Positions 34,435-42,927 of a stretch of DNA of 44,084 nt are shown here, piece by piece. How positions within the stretch are numbered: the stretch's first letter is position 1; the number at the start of each line of letters is the position of its first letter. A model generated the notes under the pieces. It did not search any database. It saw only the letters and a program-made list of their open reading frames with translations, and was not told the origin of the DNA. The translations under genes and the position numbers were made by a program. Source of the DNA: Bacillota bacterium (GTDB taxonomy: Bacteria > Bacillota > Clostridia > Lachnospirales > Lachnospiraceae); contig JAFAGA010000004.1 in the NCBI GenBank assembly GCA_023423045.1, positions 1 through 44,084 of the forward strand. The letters run 5' to 3'.

Positions 34435-36282
34435 ATGAAAGAAGCCCTACAGTTCAAAATGAAATATTTTCGCCACCATAACCGTACCCTTTTTTTATTA
34501 GATCTATTTTACAACCTGTTCTTCCTGATGTTTCTTCTCCCTCTTACAGGGATTATTATAAAGCTGATCATGAAGCTGTCTAAAATCAGCTATATTACCC
34601 AGGAGAATCTTCTTTCCCTCCTGGCCTCGCCCCATGCCTTTTTGCTGCTGGCAATGCTGTCCCTTCTGCTTCTGCTGTTCCTGCTTATCAAGCTGACCGC
34701 CCTGTTCTATTATTGCAATACCGAGGGAATGCCACGACGCCCTCGTTTGCTGCAGATTGTAGTTTTCAGCTTTCTCAAGACAATCCATCGCATACGCGGA
34801 GAAGGACTTTCACCGCTCTTCTTTACCCTATCCTTTTATATTCTGTCGAATCTGCCTGTCTTATTCGGCATCATCTTTTTAGCGGATATCGAGTTCGCCA
34901 AGGGAACAGTAAATGATCTGTTAATTAAGGGATTATTGCTTCTTCTCATCCTTATGATCAGTTTCTTCTCCTTTCGGAGTCTGTTTGCCCTGCACTACTT
35001 TATGAATGAGAATCTGACCTTTTCCAAAGCCCTGCGATATTCCAGAGAGTTGCTGCGCGGGCGGGGTATGCGCACACTACGGATTCTAATGATTCATTAT
35101 ATTCTCCTCACCCTTGGTTTTTTCCTCTTTTATTTCGGACTTCTTCTTATTACTGCACTGGGAGCCTATTTCTTTGCCGACAAAAGCCTGGCCATTACCG
35201 TATTTCTTGCCGCCTACCCCAGAATTAACCTTTATGCCACTCTTCTCTACAGTATGATTACCTTTGCATCCTATATTAATCTGAGCTCCTCCCTGTTCCA
35301 TGCCTATCAGAGGGAGGCTCTGCAGGACGTTTTTCCGGATTATCCGGATTTTGCATACCGTTTTTCCTATCAGAGCAGAAGACAGAAGATTACGGTGAAC
35401 GGCCTCCTTCTGCTGCTTCTTGCCATCGGAATCTTTAATCTAAACTTTATTATTTACCACGATTCCTCCTACTTTGGCAATGCGCTGACGGGTGTTACCA
35501 TCTCCTCGCATCGCGGCAACTCCCACATTGCTCCGGAGAATACCATACCGGCTCTCGAGAGCGCTATTCTAGCCAATTCCGACTATGCCGAAATCGATGT
35601 CTGGCAAAATAAGGACGGAACCCTGGTGCTTCTGCATGACAAAAGCCTGAAGCGCACCGCCGGTGTAAGTGAATTCATCTGGGATCTCACCGACGCCCAA
35701 TTAAATGAGCTGGATGTTGGCTCCTGGTTCTCCCTGGACTATCTGAATACCAGAATCCCCACGCTGGAGGAGGCGCTCATCCATTGCAAGGACCGGATCA
35801 AGCTGAATATTGAAATTAAGACCTCTGTCAGGGATGTCACCTTTGAGGAACGGCTGGTCGCATTGATTGAAGCATATGGATATGAGCATCAATGCATTGT
35901 GTCCTCCTCTAATTACAACACGTTGAAGAAAATCAAGGAATTGAACGGCAATATTCGTACCGGTCTTATTCTTTCCGCCGTCTACGGCAATTTCTATGAT
36001 AAGGAACATGTGGATTTTTTCAGCATCCGGCATAATTTTGTGAATGAAAATGTAGTAGCAAGCGTGCACCGGGCAGGCAAAGAGCTCCATGTCTGGACTG
36101 TAAATACAGCCCGGGACATAGAGCGAATGAAATCCTTGAAGGTTGATTCAATTATTACGGATAATCCTTCGTTGGCCCGGGAAATCCTCTATCGTGATGA
36201 TACCAATGATACCTTTTTGCAGTTAATCCGCAAGATGCTCAAGAACCGGTCCCTCTACCGTCTCTCCCAGGCATTGAACTAA
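34435..36282 (+). CDS. Membrane-anchored glycerophosphodiester phosphodiesterase
   Basis: This 615-residue protein starts with a membrane domain of about six to eight helices (residues 20-335, GPDPase_memb type). A final helix leads into an extracellular GDPD domain. That domain has the catalytic signature SSHRGNSHIAPENT, the metal ligands in YAEIDVW and the HD pair in LLHDKSLKRT, plus NIEIK and a C-terminal HVWTVN and IITDNPS. It should hydrolyse glycerophosphodiesters or lipoteichoic-acid-like polymers at the cell surface. GGAG seven bases upstream supports the ATG at 34435 rather than 34429. The gene diverges from the CDF exporter across the repeat array. Confidence 0.9.
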   Translation: MKEALQFKMKYFRHHNRTLFLLDLFYNLFFLMFLLPLTGIIIKLIMKLSKISYITQENLLSLLASPHAFLLLAMLSLLLLLFLLIKLTALFYYCNTEGMPRRPRLLQIVVFSFLKTIHRIRGEGLSPLFFTLSFYILSNLPVLFGIIFLADIEFAKGTVNDLLIKGLLLLLILMISFFSFRSLFALHYFMNENLTFSKALRYSRELLRGRGMRTLRILMIHYILLTLGFFLFYFGLLLITALGAYFFADKSLAITVFLAAYPRINLYATLLYSMITFASYINLSSSLFHAYQREALQDVFPDYPDFAYRFSYQSRRQKITVNGLLLLLLAIGIFNLNFIIYHDSSYFGNALTGVTISSHRGNSHIAPENTIPALESAILANSDYAEIDVWQNKDGTLVLLHDKSLKRTAGVSEFIWDLTDAQLNELDVGSWFSLDYLNTRIPTLEEALIHCKDRIKLNIEIKTSVRDVTFEERLVALIEAYGYEHQCIVSSSNYNTLKKIKELNGNIRTGLILSAVYGNFYDKEHVDFFSIRHNFVNENVVASVHRAGKELHVWTVNTARDIERMKSLKVDSIITDNPSLAREILYRDDTNDTFLQLIRKMLKNRSLYRLSQALN

Positions 36283-36432
36283 GGCCCGTCTTCCCGGGGA
36301 AACAAATCCTTCCAGGGAAGCAAAGACGACTGTCGCCTCATGTACTCTTAATTGTTGCTGATCCTACTATTAATCCTGGTTAAGCAGGAGATTATAGTTC
36401 GGTTAAAACAGAGTTTTTACCCCGCTCCTCCC

Positions 36433-36461
36433 TTGACAGCGGAAAAAAGCTATATTATTGT
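36433..36461 (+). promoter_or_regulatory. Promoter of the YbjQ-family gene
   Basis: TTGACA (36433-36438) is followed after 17 bp by TATTGT (36456-36461), about 75 bp upstream of the ATG. Its position inside a longer open frame supports the short start at 36538. Confidence 0.7.
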
Positions 36462-36537
36462 AGATTCTATAAAACAGCCTCTTGCCCTTAGCCATCCGGG
36501 TTCAAGGCGAAATCAGGCAGCGAAAGGAGCTTTTATT

Positions 36538-36858
36538 ATGATTATAACTACAACACCTTCTGTGGAAGGGAAACAGATCACGGATTATCTTGGTATCGTA
36601 TTCGGAGAAGTAATCTCCGGCGTTGATTTTGTCAAGGATTTCGCCGCCGGGCTCTCCAATTTCTTCGGAGGCCGTTCGGGAACTTATGAGGAGGAACTAA
36701 TCAGAGCAAGAGAACAGGCAATGCAGGAGATGTCCCAACGCGCCCATCAGATGGGTGCGGATGCAGTCGTCGGAGTAGATGTGGATTATGAGGTGCTCGG
36801 GACCAATAACGGCATGCTGATGGTAACCGCATCAGGGACAGCCGTTCGATTAAGATAA
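36538..36858 (+). CDS. YbjQ family (UPF0145, heavy-metal-binding-domain-like) protein
   Basis: This 106-residue cytosolic protein matches the UPF0145/YbjQ family in full length. It begins MIITTTPSVEGKQI, has YLGIVFGEVISG, a central helix with ARE.AMQEM...A...GADAVVGVDVDYEVLG, and ends GTAVRL. Family members form small oligomeric beta-rich assemblies and the biochemical role is not established. A frame extends 62 codons upstream, but AAAGGAG before this ATG, the promoter at 36433 and the family length fix the start. A weak hairpin with arms CAGGGAAAA/TTTTCCCTG at 36882-36918 may end the transcript. Confidence 0.88.
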   Translation: MIITTTPSVEGKQITDYLGIVFGEVISGVDFVKDFAAGLSNFFGGRSGTYEEELIRAREQAMQEMSQRAHQMGADAVVGVDVDYEVLGTNNGMLMVTASGTAVRLR

Positions 36859-36980
36859 CCTTTCTGATACCTTATTAAGAACAGGGAAAATCGATACGCA
36901 ACAGACCGTTTTTCCCTGCTTTCTTTCTGTCGATATTCTGATGATAATATCTAAGCTGCAGAATAGCTGAACTGTATCGC

Positions 36981-37991
36981 CTATACTGCAGCTATCTGAG
37001 TAATGATCATCACCAGGCACAGCAAGACATAGAGAAGTGTACCTGCATTCAGGAAATATCCTGATTTCTTCTGCAAAGGTCTCCCTGCCCCATAGAGCTT
37101 AATCTTTCTGATATTCAAAGCGAATAGAATAACTCCTGCCGTGATTGCGGCGAATACCCAGACAACAATAATCAGAGAGAATATCAGATTGCCGTCAGCG
37201 GCCAGAGGTGCAATTGCGGTTCCAATGAAATTGATCATAATATGCAGCAATATGCTATAACGCAAAGTATTGGTCCTAATGGTTACATAAGCAAAGATAA
37301 TTCCCAACGCCGTTGCGTAAAAGAACTGGGATATATTCATATGGAAAAATCCAAAAGCAAAAGCGGACAGCAGGATAGCCGGAATGTCCCCGTATCTGCG
37401 AAGTTTGTTCAGCAAAATCCCGCGAAAGATCAATTCCTCGGCGATGGGTGCAGCAATGGAAGCATATAATATCGCCAGAATCAGATTGGTATTGGCAAAT
37501 ACATCCGTCAGCGGATTAAGGTCAAGCAGGCTTTTTCCTTTCAGCAAGGCAATAAAAAAGGTTAGGAATACACTGAAGAAATTAGTAATATACATGGCTG
37601 CCGCACAAATAAAGAAGATTGCAATAAACTGAAGAGGCTTCAGCTTAATCACTTCTCCCTTGGGCGAATCCGGTATTCTCCTTGAGGTAAAATAAAATAC
37701 CGGCAGCCCCACACCAATGACAGAGAAGGCAGTTAACACCCAGACATACCACTGACTCTCTGAAAGAGCCGGCTTCCACATAGCAACAGCGCTTCCCACA
37801 ATCATTTGGACCGCCAGGACGGCCACTCCCATCAGAAACAAAGCAAATGCTATTCTGTTCAGCATGGACTTGGTCAATTCTTCCCCTTGAGGAGGATAAC
37901 CATCGGGAACCTGAGAGGGAGCATATTGTCCGTATCCCATTTGTTGATTCATATTCTGTTCCTCATACCTCTTGTTTTCTTGCTGATCCAT
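36981..37991 (-). CDS. CPBP family intramembrane metalloprotease
   Basis: This 336-residue membrane protein has a polar N-terminal tail of about 45 residues rich in Gln, Tyr, Gly and Pro (QQMGYGQYAPSQVPDGYPP). About eight membrane helices follow. CPBP motifs are clear: APIAEELIFRGIL (Glu-Glu and Arg), FGFFHMN (His) and LLHIMINFIG (His and Asn). AGGGGGA selects the ATG at 37991. It lies 32 bp downstream of the D,D-carboxypeptidase gene on the same strand and is probably cotranscribed with it, which may place it in cell-envelope function. Confidence 0.9.
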   Translation of the reverse strand: MDQQENKRYEEQNMNQQMGYGQYAPSQVPDGYPPQGEELTKSMLNRIAFALFLMGVAVLAVQMIVGSAVAMWKPALSESQWYVWVLTAFSVIGVGLPVFYFTSRRIPDSPKGEVIKLKPLQFIAIFFICAAAMYITNFFSVFLTFFIALLKGKSLLDLNPLTDVFANTNLILAILYASIAAPIAEELIFRGILLNKLRRYGDIPAILLSAFAFGFFHMNISQFFYATALGIIFAYVTIRTNTLRYSILLHIMINFIGTAIAPLAADGNLIFSLIIVVWVFAAITAGVILFALNIRKIKLYGAGRPLQKKSGYFLNAGTLLYVLLCLVMIITQIAAV

Positions 37992-38023
37992 ATATCCCCC
38001 TGTTCCAGGCATTGCTGCCCTGA

Positions 38024-39388
38024 TTATTTATTTAGTCCGTATTTTAGCAGTGCCAAGGTATCCTCCCATCTGCCTGCGGAGCTGGAATCCATAACTACAC
38101 TGATAACTTTGCGTCCGTCTTTGCTGGCCGCTGCTACCAGGCACCTTCCGGCCATGGTGCTGGTACCTGTCTTAAGACCGATGGCATTGGAGTAATATTC
38201 AGCATAATTCTTTCTTACCAGCCGGTTCGTATTATACCAGGTAACATCCTCACCGCTGGGAAAGAGATTGCGTGATTTTCCCTGACCGCTGATCTTGACA
38301 ATTCTCTCATTATCCGCTGCCGCTATTCCGATTAGCCCCATATCATAGGCCGTAGTATATTGGCCGATGGCATCATACCCGTCCGGTGTCTTAAAGCAGC
38401 TGTTCCTGACTCCCAAATCCGCTGCCTTCTGATTCATAAGGCGTACAAACTCAGCGATAGCCCCTTCTTTGGAAACACTTGCATTATCTAAGGATTTCCT
38501 CCCAACATATGCCGCAATGGTGTAGGCCGCATCATTTCCCGAGGGAAGGAGCAATCCGTTCAGCAAATTACCTATGCTTAATACCTGTCCCTGCCTTATG
38601 CCTGCAGTTGTAGAATCCGAAGCGACCATGGTTCTCTCTTCGCCAACGGTCACCTCCTCATCCTCATTGCACCAGTCCAATGCAACCAAAGCAGTGAGCA
38701 GTTTCGCCGTGCTCGCAGGAAAGACTGCCTGCACGGCATTCTTATAATAAAGAACCTTCTTCGTCCCGGCATCAAATAATATGGCGGCCGTGGCATCCAC
38801 ATCAATCTTTGGATTGGAGATGTCCAGAGCTGCTTCCAGCTGGCTGTCCATCACCATATCAGGAATATACGACATATAATCTATCTCGGCAGAGTTGCGA
38901 ATCAACGGAGGTGCCTCCGCCGTATCTACGGAAGTGCTGAAGGTGGAATCAATTCCCATAGACTGCGCCTGGCTCTGTGCTATCTCTTTATCTGCCGTCC
39001 CGACTGTCTGGACCTGTGCTGTTCCTTCTCCCGCGGTACCCGCTGTCTGATCCTGCGCTGTTTCTCCTCCCGCAATATCAGCCGTTTGGCCTGCTGCAGT
39101 TCCATTATCCGTCGGATTCGTATTTAACCAGGGTTCCCGGGTCTCAATATTCTCTGTCTCTGTCTCTGCCTCATCACCTGCATCAAAGCCCAGCGTACCG
39201 GATTGTGCCTTCGCCGCTGTATCTTGCTGCGCCGTATCCTTCGTGCTATCATTTTGTATGTCCTGCAAATGTTCCTGCTTTGTGGAAACACCGCTCTCCA
39301 GACCGGTCAGATAACTTACTCCTGCGAAGAGACCTGCTGTAACCAGACACGCGAATAATAGTAATCCCAGCAAATTCTTTCTATTCAT
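38024..39388 (-). CDS. D-alanyl-D-alanine carboxypeptidase (peptidase S11, DacA-like)
   Basis: This 454-residue envelope protein has an N-terminal membrane anchor (LLGLLLFACLVTAGLFAG). A low-complexity linker of about 130 residues follows, with loosely repeated Thr-Ala-Gly-Gln units. The S11 domain has the SxxK motif STAK at 226-229, SGN in LLPSGNDAAY, and KTG in GLKTGTSTMAG. It trims the terminal D-Ala of peptidoglycan stem peptides outside the membrane. The usual C-terminal amphipathic anchor is missing; the protein ends ALLKYGLNK soon after the catalytic fold. The N-terminal anchor seems to replace it. It lies upstream of the CPBP protease gene. Confidence 0.92.
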   Translation of the reverse strand: MNRKNLLGLLLFACLVTAGLFAGVSYLTGLESGVSTKQEHLQDIQNDSTKDTAQQDTAAKAQSGTLGFDAGDEAETETENIETREPWLNTNPTDNGTAAGQTADIAGGETAQDQTAGTAGEGTAQVQTVGTADKEIAQSQAQSMGIDSTFSTSVDTAEAPPLIRNSAEIDYMSYIPDMVMDSQLEAALDISNPKIDVDATAAILFDAGTKKVLYYKNAVQAVFPASTAKLLTALVALDWCNEDEEVTVGEERTMVASDSTTAGIRQGQVLSIGNLLNGLLLPSGNDAAYTIAAYVGRKSLDNASVSKEGAIAEFVRLMNQKAADLGVRNSCFKTPDGYDAIGQYTTAYDMGLIGIAAADNERIVKISGQGKSRNLFPSGEDVTWYNTNRLVRKNYAEYYSNAIGLKTGTSTMAGRCLVAAASKDGRKVISVVMDSSSAGRWEDTLALLKYGLNK

Positions 39389-39406
39389 TGCCTTCTCCTC
39401 AATGTT

Positions 39407-39522
39407 ATTATATCATGAACTCCGTTCATGATCTCCAGCTCCGATCGCATACTTGCAAACAAGCTTGCAGCATGCTCACTACGCTTTCATTATATCATGA
39501 ACAAAAACTATGTTCATGATAT
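39407..39522. repeat. Repeated palindrome pair ATCATGAAC...GTTCATGAT flanking a 68-bp segment
   Basis: ATTATATCATGAAC occurs at 39407-39420 and 39489-39502. In both places it is followed by GTTCATGAT (39424-39432 and 39512-39520), so each forms a hairpin, with 3-nt and 9-nt loops. The segment between contains an imperfect hairpin around GCATACTTGC and GCTTGCAGCATGC. It lies upstream of the carboxypeptidase start. A pair of operators or a small inserted element are both possible. Confidence 0.6.
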
Positions 39523-39538
39523 TGGCACTCGTTCAGTC

Positions 39539-39580
39539 TAATGGGGACGTTACTAATTTGCACTATTAACGTCCCCATTA
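39539..39580. repeat. REP-like palindrome, 14-bp arms
   Basis: TAATGGGGACGTTA (39539-39552) and its perfect complement TAACGTCCCCATTA (39567-39580) are separated by 14 nt. The GGGGACGTT...AACGTCCCC type of palindrome resembles dispersed REP elements linked to IS200-like Y1 transposases in clostridia. No transposase is nearby, and there is no T-run for a terminator. Confidence 0.65.
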
Positions 39581-39659
39581 CTATTCTCTCTTATTTTAAT
39601 ATTTGTATTCGAAGAATGCAACTGTTTTTGCCAAATCAATGATTAGCAGCTTGCGCTGA

Positions 39660-40361
39660 TTACTTAAAATCAATCCCTCCAAAGATACAGGTGGACTTCA
39701 GATAGATGGTCGGTGCTGCCGGATCATCCGACGGAAGATGCTTGCCGCTCACTCCGCCGAAGATGGGCAGGTTACTTACCCTGACATTCACTCCGTCCGG
39801 CAGATAGATATCAATCCCTCCAAAGGTGGCAGTTGCATTAATTTCAACATCTCCTGTAATTGCGGCATCCCTCAGATCAAGAACCACTGCGCCGAAGACA
39901 GCGCTCAGGGCCGTTCCGAAGAATTCATCCGAGAGGCGAACATATTTACTGGAAAAAACGGCTGTATACTCTGCTCTATTCTCATCGGTATAATTTCCCC
40001 GCGTATTGACGCCCGCATTGTATCCCTGATTGCCGGAGTTTCTTCTTCGAAAGCCTCCCTGAAACATAATCCGGGCACCGATAAAGATTAAGACAACCGG
40101 CAGAAGAAGCTTCCAGATATCAAAATCTAAATCCAGATAGTAATTCGCAAGCAACAGCAGGCCGATAACAACTCCAAAGGCAGGGCCTGCAGAGAAGCCA
40201 TTCTGAATGATGCTGATGAAGCAGGGTATGATAATGAACAAAGTCCACCATCCGTCAAAGAATAATTTCACATCCCAGAATTCCACCACATTACCGGCAA
40301 TGATCACTCCGATGATAATAAAAAACAGTCCCCACAAAACATTTGAAGATTTACCTCTCAT
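39660..40361 (-). CDS. LiaF-like membrane protein
   Basis: This 233-residue protein has about four membrane helices in the first 105 residues (WGLFFIIIGVIIAGNVV, WWTLFIIIPCFISII, AFGVVIGLLLLANYYL, LLLPVVLIFIGARI). A linker and a C-terminal right-handed beta domain follow with repeated FGG turns (ATFGGIDIYLP, IFGGVSGKH, CIFGGIDFK). This is the DUF5668/LiaF C-terminal layout of envelope-stress sensor accessory proteins. GGGGAGG seven bases before the ATG supports the start. No LiaRS-type genes are adjacent, so a stress role is inferred from the family only. Confidence 0.85.
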   Translation of the reverse strand: MRGKSSNVLWGLFFIIIGVIIAGNVVEFWDVKLFFDGWWTLFIIIPCFISIIQNGFSAGPAFGVVIGLLLLANYYLDLDFDIWKLLLPVVLIFIGARIMFQGGFRRRNSGNQGYNAGVNTRGNYTDENRAEYTAVFSSKYVRLSDEFFGTALSAVFGAVVLDLRDAAITGDVEINATATFGGIDIYLPDGVNVRVSNLPIFGGVSGKHLPSDDPAAPTIYLKSTCIFGGIDFK

Positions 40362-40616
40362 ATTCCATCCTCCCCGTTAATAACACTGTGTAATATTGGA
40401 TTGAACTTATCATAATCATCCTACTTTATATAACGATTTAATTCAATAAAAACTTCATTTTTACATGAATATTTCACCCTTCTATCCTTTAGTACATTTT
40501 AACAAAGTTTAGATTTAGGATTGTAATCACTATTTTTTTTTAGTAAACTTATTATATCGGAACACCACTCCGTCTGATTCCTGTCAACATGCAACAGAAA
40601 GCTACGAGGTGATTTT

Positions 40617-42257
40617 TTGAACAACCCATTATTATCCAAGCTTAAGGAAGCCCTCTTCTCCGTGCTTCCAATCACTGTAATCGTACTATTGCTTACGCTT
40701 ACAATTGCCCCCGTTCCCTTTTATACTCTGGCACTATTTCTCGTCGGTTCACTCATGCTAATTCTGGGAATGGCTCTCTTTACTCTTGGCGCTGACCTTT
40801 CAATGATGGTAATGGGCGAGAAGATGGGTGCACATCTTACCCGCTCCCGCAAACTTCCCCTGATTATCATTGCTACCTTTATCATCGGTATGTTTATAAC
40901 AATTGCAGAGCCGGATCTAAAGGTACTGGCCAAACAAACCCCTGCCGTGCCGGACGCATTCCTCATCATTGCCGTGGCCATAGGGGTAGGTATTTTTCTA
41001 GTAATATCTTTTTTAAGAATCTTTTACCGTATAAAGCTCTCCTATCTTCTGATCGGCTTGTATATTTTCGTATTTATACTTGCCGCTTTTACCCATGAGA
41101 ATTTTCTGGCTGTCGCTTTCGATTCCGGCGGTGTGACTACCGGTCCTATTACCGTCCCCTTTATCATGGCTCTCGGTATCGGTCTGGCTTATGTACGGGG
41201 AGACAAAACAGCTTCTGAGGACAGTTTTGGCCTGGTTGGACTCTGCTCCGTCGGGCCCATTATTACAGTATTAATCCTGGGAATCTTTTTTCAATCCTCT
41301 TCGGGCAATTACTCTTCCATCGCCACCCCCGAGGTCAACAGCCTTTCCGAAGTGTTTACTGCTTTTCTTCACGCATTTCCGGAATACTGCCATGAGGTAT
41401 TAATTGCTTTGCTGCCCATTCTGGTGTTTTTTATAATATTCCAGATTTTTGCACTTCACTTGAAAAGACGCACCTTGTTAAAGCTGAGCTCCGGTATCGT
41501 TTATACTTTTCTGGGACTGGTTCTGTTTCTTACCGGAGTTAACATAGGCTTCATGCCTGTCGGTTATCTTTTGGGAATCCAGATCGTCGAAAATTCCCTC
41601 CAATCCCTTCTTATTCCGCTGGGAATTGTGATAGGATACTTTATTGTAGCGGCAGAACCTGCCGTTCATGTTCTGAAGGAGCAGGTAGAGAATATCACCG
41701 ACGGCAATATTACAGGCCGGGCCATGGGCCTCAGCCTATCCATAGGAGTCGGCATCTCCGTCGGTCTGGCTATGCTGCGTGTAATCACAGGCATCTCCAT
41801 ATGGTACCTGATTCTTCCCGGCTATGCTCTGGCTCTTGCCCTTACTTTTTTTTCTCCATCCCTGTTTACCTCCATCGCTTTTGATTCCGGCGGTGTTGCT
41901 TCAGGACCAATGACGGCAACCTTTCTCCTCCCTTTTTCCATGGGAGCGACTACGGCCATCGGGGGAAATGTTCTGACGGATGCCTTCGGTATCGTCGCCA
42001 TGGTAGCAATGACCCCTTTGATTACGATCCAGTGTCTTGGCATTGTATATCGGATAAAATCCAAAAAGCAAGAAAATATCAGCCCTGTATCGGAGGATTT
42101 TATTCTGGATTATTCCTCAGACTCTGTTGATGCAATTATTACTCCGACAGACTTGCCTTATACCCCGGTCATAGAGTATAATCAGGATAATGCAGCCGTT
42201 AACCAAAATAACAGCCTACAGGAGGATACTTATGGAGAGCCAACAGGTGAGTTGTAA
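40617..42257 (+). CDS. DUF1538 family membrane protein (putative transporter)
   Basis: This 546-residue membrane protein is built from two homologous halves. Each half has an AEP..xVL motif (AEPDLKVLAKQ near 97-106; AEPAVHVLKEQ in the second half) and a conserved AFDSGGVxxGP signature (FDSGG at 168-172 and again near 422). Such internal repeats and re-entrant-looking Gly-rich motifs are typical of transporters, and DUF1538 proteins are uncharacterised. About 60 polar residues follow the last helix. The start is TTG after GAGGTGA. The stop overlaps the start of the P-II-like gene by 26 bp, so translation is probably coupled. Confidence 0.9.
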   Translation: MNNPLLSKLKEALFSVLPITVIVLLLTLTIAPVPFYTLALFLVGSLMLILGMALFTLGADLSMMVMGEKMGAHLTRSRKLPLIIIATFIIGMFITIAEPDLKVLAKQTPAVPDAFLIIAVAIGVGIFLVISFLRIFYRIKLSYLLIGLYIFVFILAAFTHENFLAVAFDSGGVTTGPITVPFIMALGIGLAYVRGDKTASEDSFGLVGLCSVGPIITVLILGIFFQSSSGNYSSIATPEVNSLSEVFTAFLHAFPEYCHEVLIALLPILVFFIIFQIFALHLKRRTLLKLSSGIVYTFLGLVLFLTGVNIGFMPVGYLLGIQIVENSLQSLLIPLGIVIGYFIVAAEPAVHVLKEQVENITDGNITGRAMGLSLSIGVGISVGLAMLRVITGISIWYLILPGYALALALTFFSPSLFTSIAFDSGGVASGPMTATFLLPFSMGATTAIGGNVLTDAFGIVAMVAMTPLITIQCLGIVYRIKSKKQENISPVSEDFILDYSSDSVDAIITPTDLPYTPVIEYNQDNAAVNQNNSLQEDTYGEPTGEL

Positions 42258-42927
42258 ATTACAAGTGCTTGTGACTATCATTAATTACAGCCATATTGAA
42301 ATTGCAGAAGGACATTATCGTGACTATGGTATTCCTATCAATATCGTAACCCACGGATATGGTGCAGCCAAACAGGAGCTCTATGATATCCTTGGTTTTG
42401 GGGAACATAAAAAAGCCATATTCATCAGTATTATAACTGAGAATATGGCCCAGCAGCTGTTAAGAAAGCTTGCGACCGATCTTCATCTGGAGAAGCCCGG
42501 CAAGGGAATCGCCTTCACAATTCCCATCAATGCCGCCAGCAATGCCTTGAACCAGTTATGCATGATGTCCGATAAGAATAAGCAGATAGAAAGCGAGGAT
42601 AAATATATGTCACACACGGAAGGCTACGATTTAATCCTTACTATTGTGAATAATGGCTATTATGATCAAATCATAGAAGCGGTGCGCTCTGCCGGGGCGA
42701 GAGGCGGAACCCTGATGCATGCCCGGGGCCTTGCCTCCGAAGAGACCTCCCGGTTTCTCGGCATCACAATACAGCCGGAAAAGGATGTGCTGCTAATCAT
42801 CGTCTCTCACAAAATCAAACAGCAGGTAATGGAAAGCATCACCAAGACAGCCGGTATTACCACAGAAGGACGGGGCATCTGCATCTCCCTTCCTATCACT
42901 TCTGCTTTGGGTCTGCTGGCAGATTAG
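42232..42927 (+). CDS. Double-domain P-II-like regulatory protein
   Basis: This 231-residue cytosolic protein has two P-II-like (GlnB-type) domains in tandem. The first runs from about residue 8 to 105, starting VLVTIINYSHIEI and ending GIAFTIPIN. The second runs from about 128 to 228, starting DLILTIVNNGYYDQIIEAVRSAGARGGTLMHARG and ending GICISLPIT. Classical P-II proteins are single-domain trimers that bind ATP/ADP and 2-oxoglutarate and control transporters such as AmtB. AGGAGG fixes the ATG at 42232 inside the end of the DUF1538 gene. The partner is probably the DUF1538 protein. Confidence 0.88.
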   Translation: MESQQVSCKLQVLVTIINYSHIEIAEGHYRDYGIPINIVTHGYGAAKQELYDILGFGEHKKAIFISIITENMAQQLLRKLATDLHLEKPGKGIAFTIPINAASNALNQLCMMSDKNKQIESEDKYMSHTEGYDLILTIVNNGYYDQIIEAVRSAGARGGTLMHARGLASEETSRFLGITIQPEKDVLLIIVSHKIKQQVMESITKTAGITTEGRGICISLPITSALGLLAD

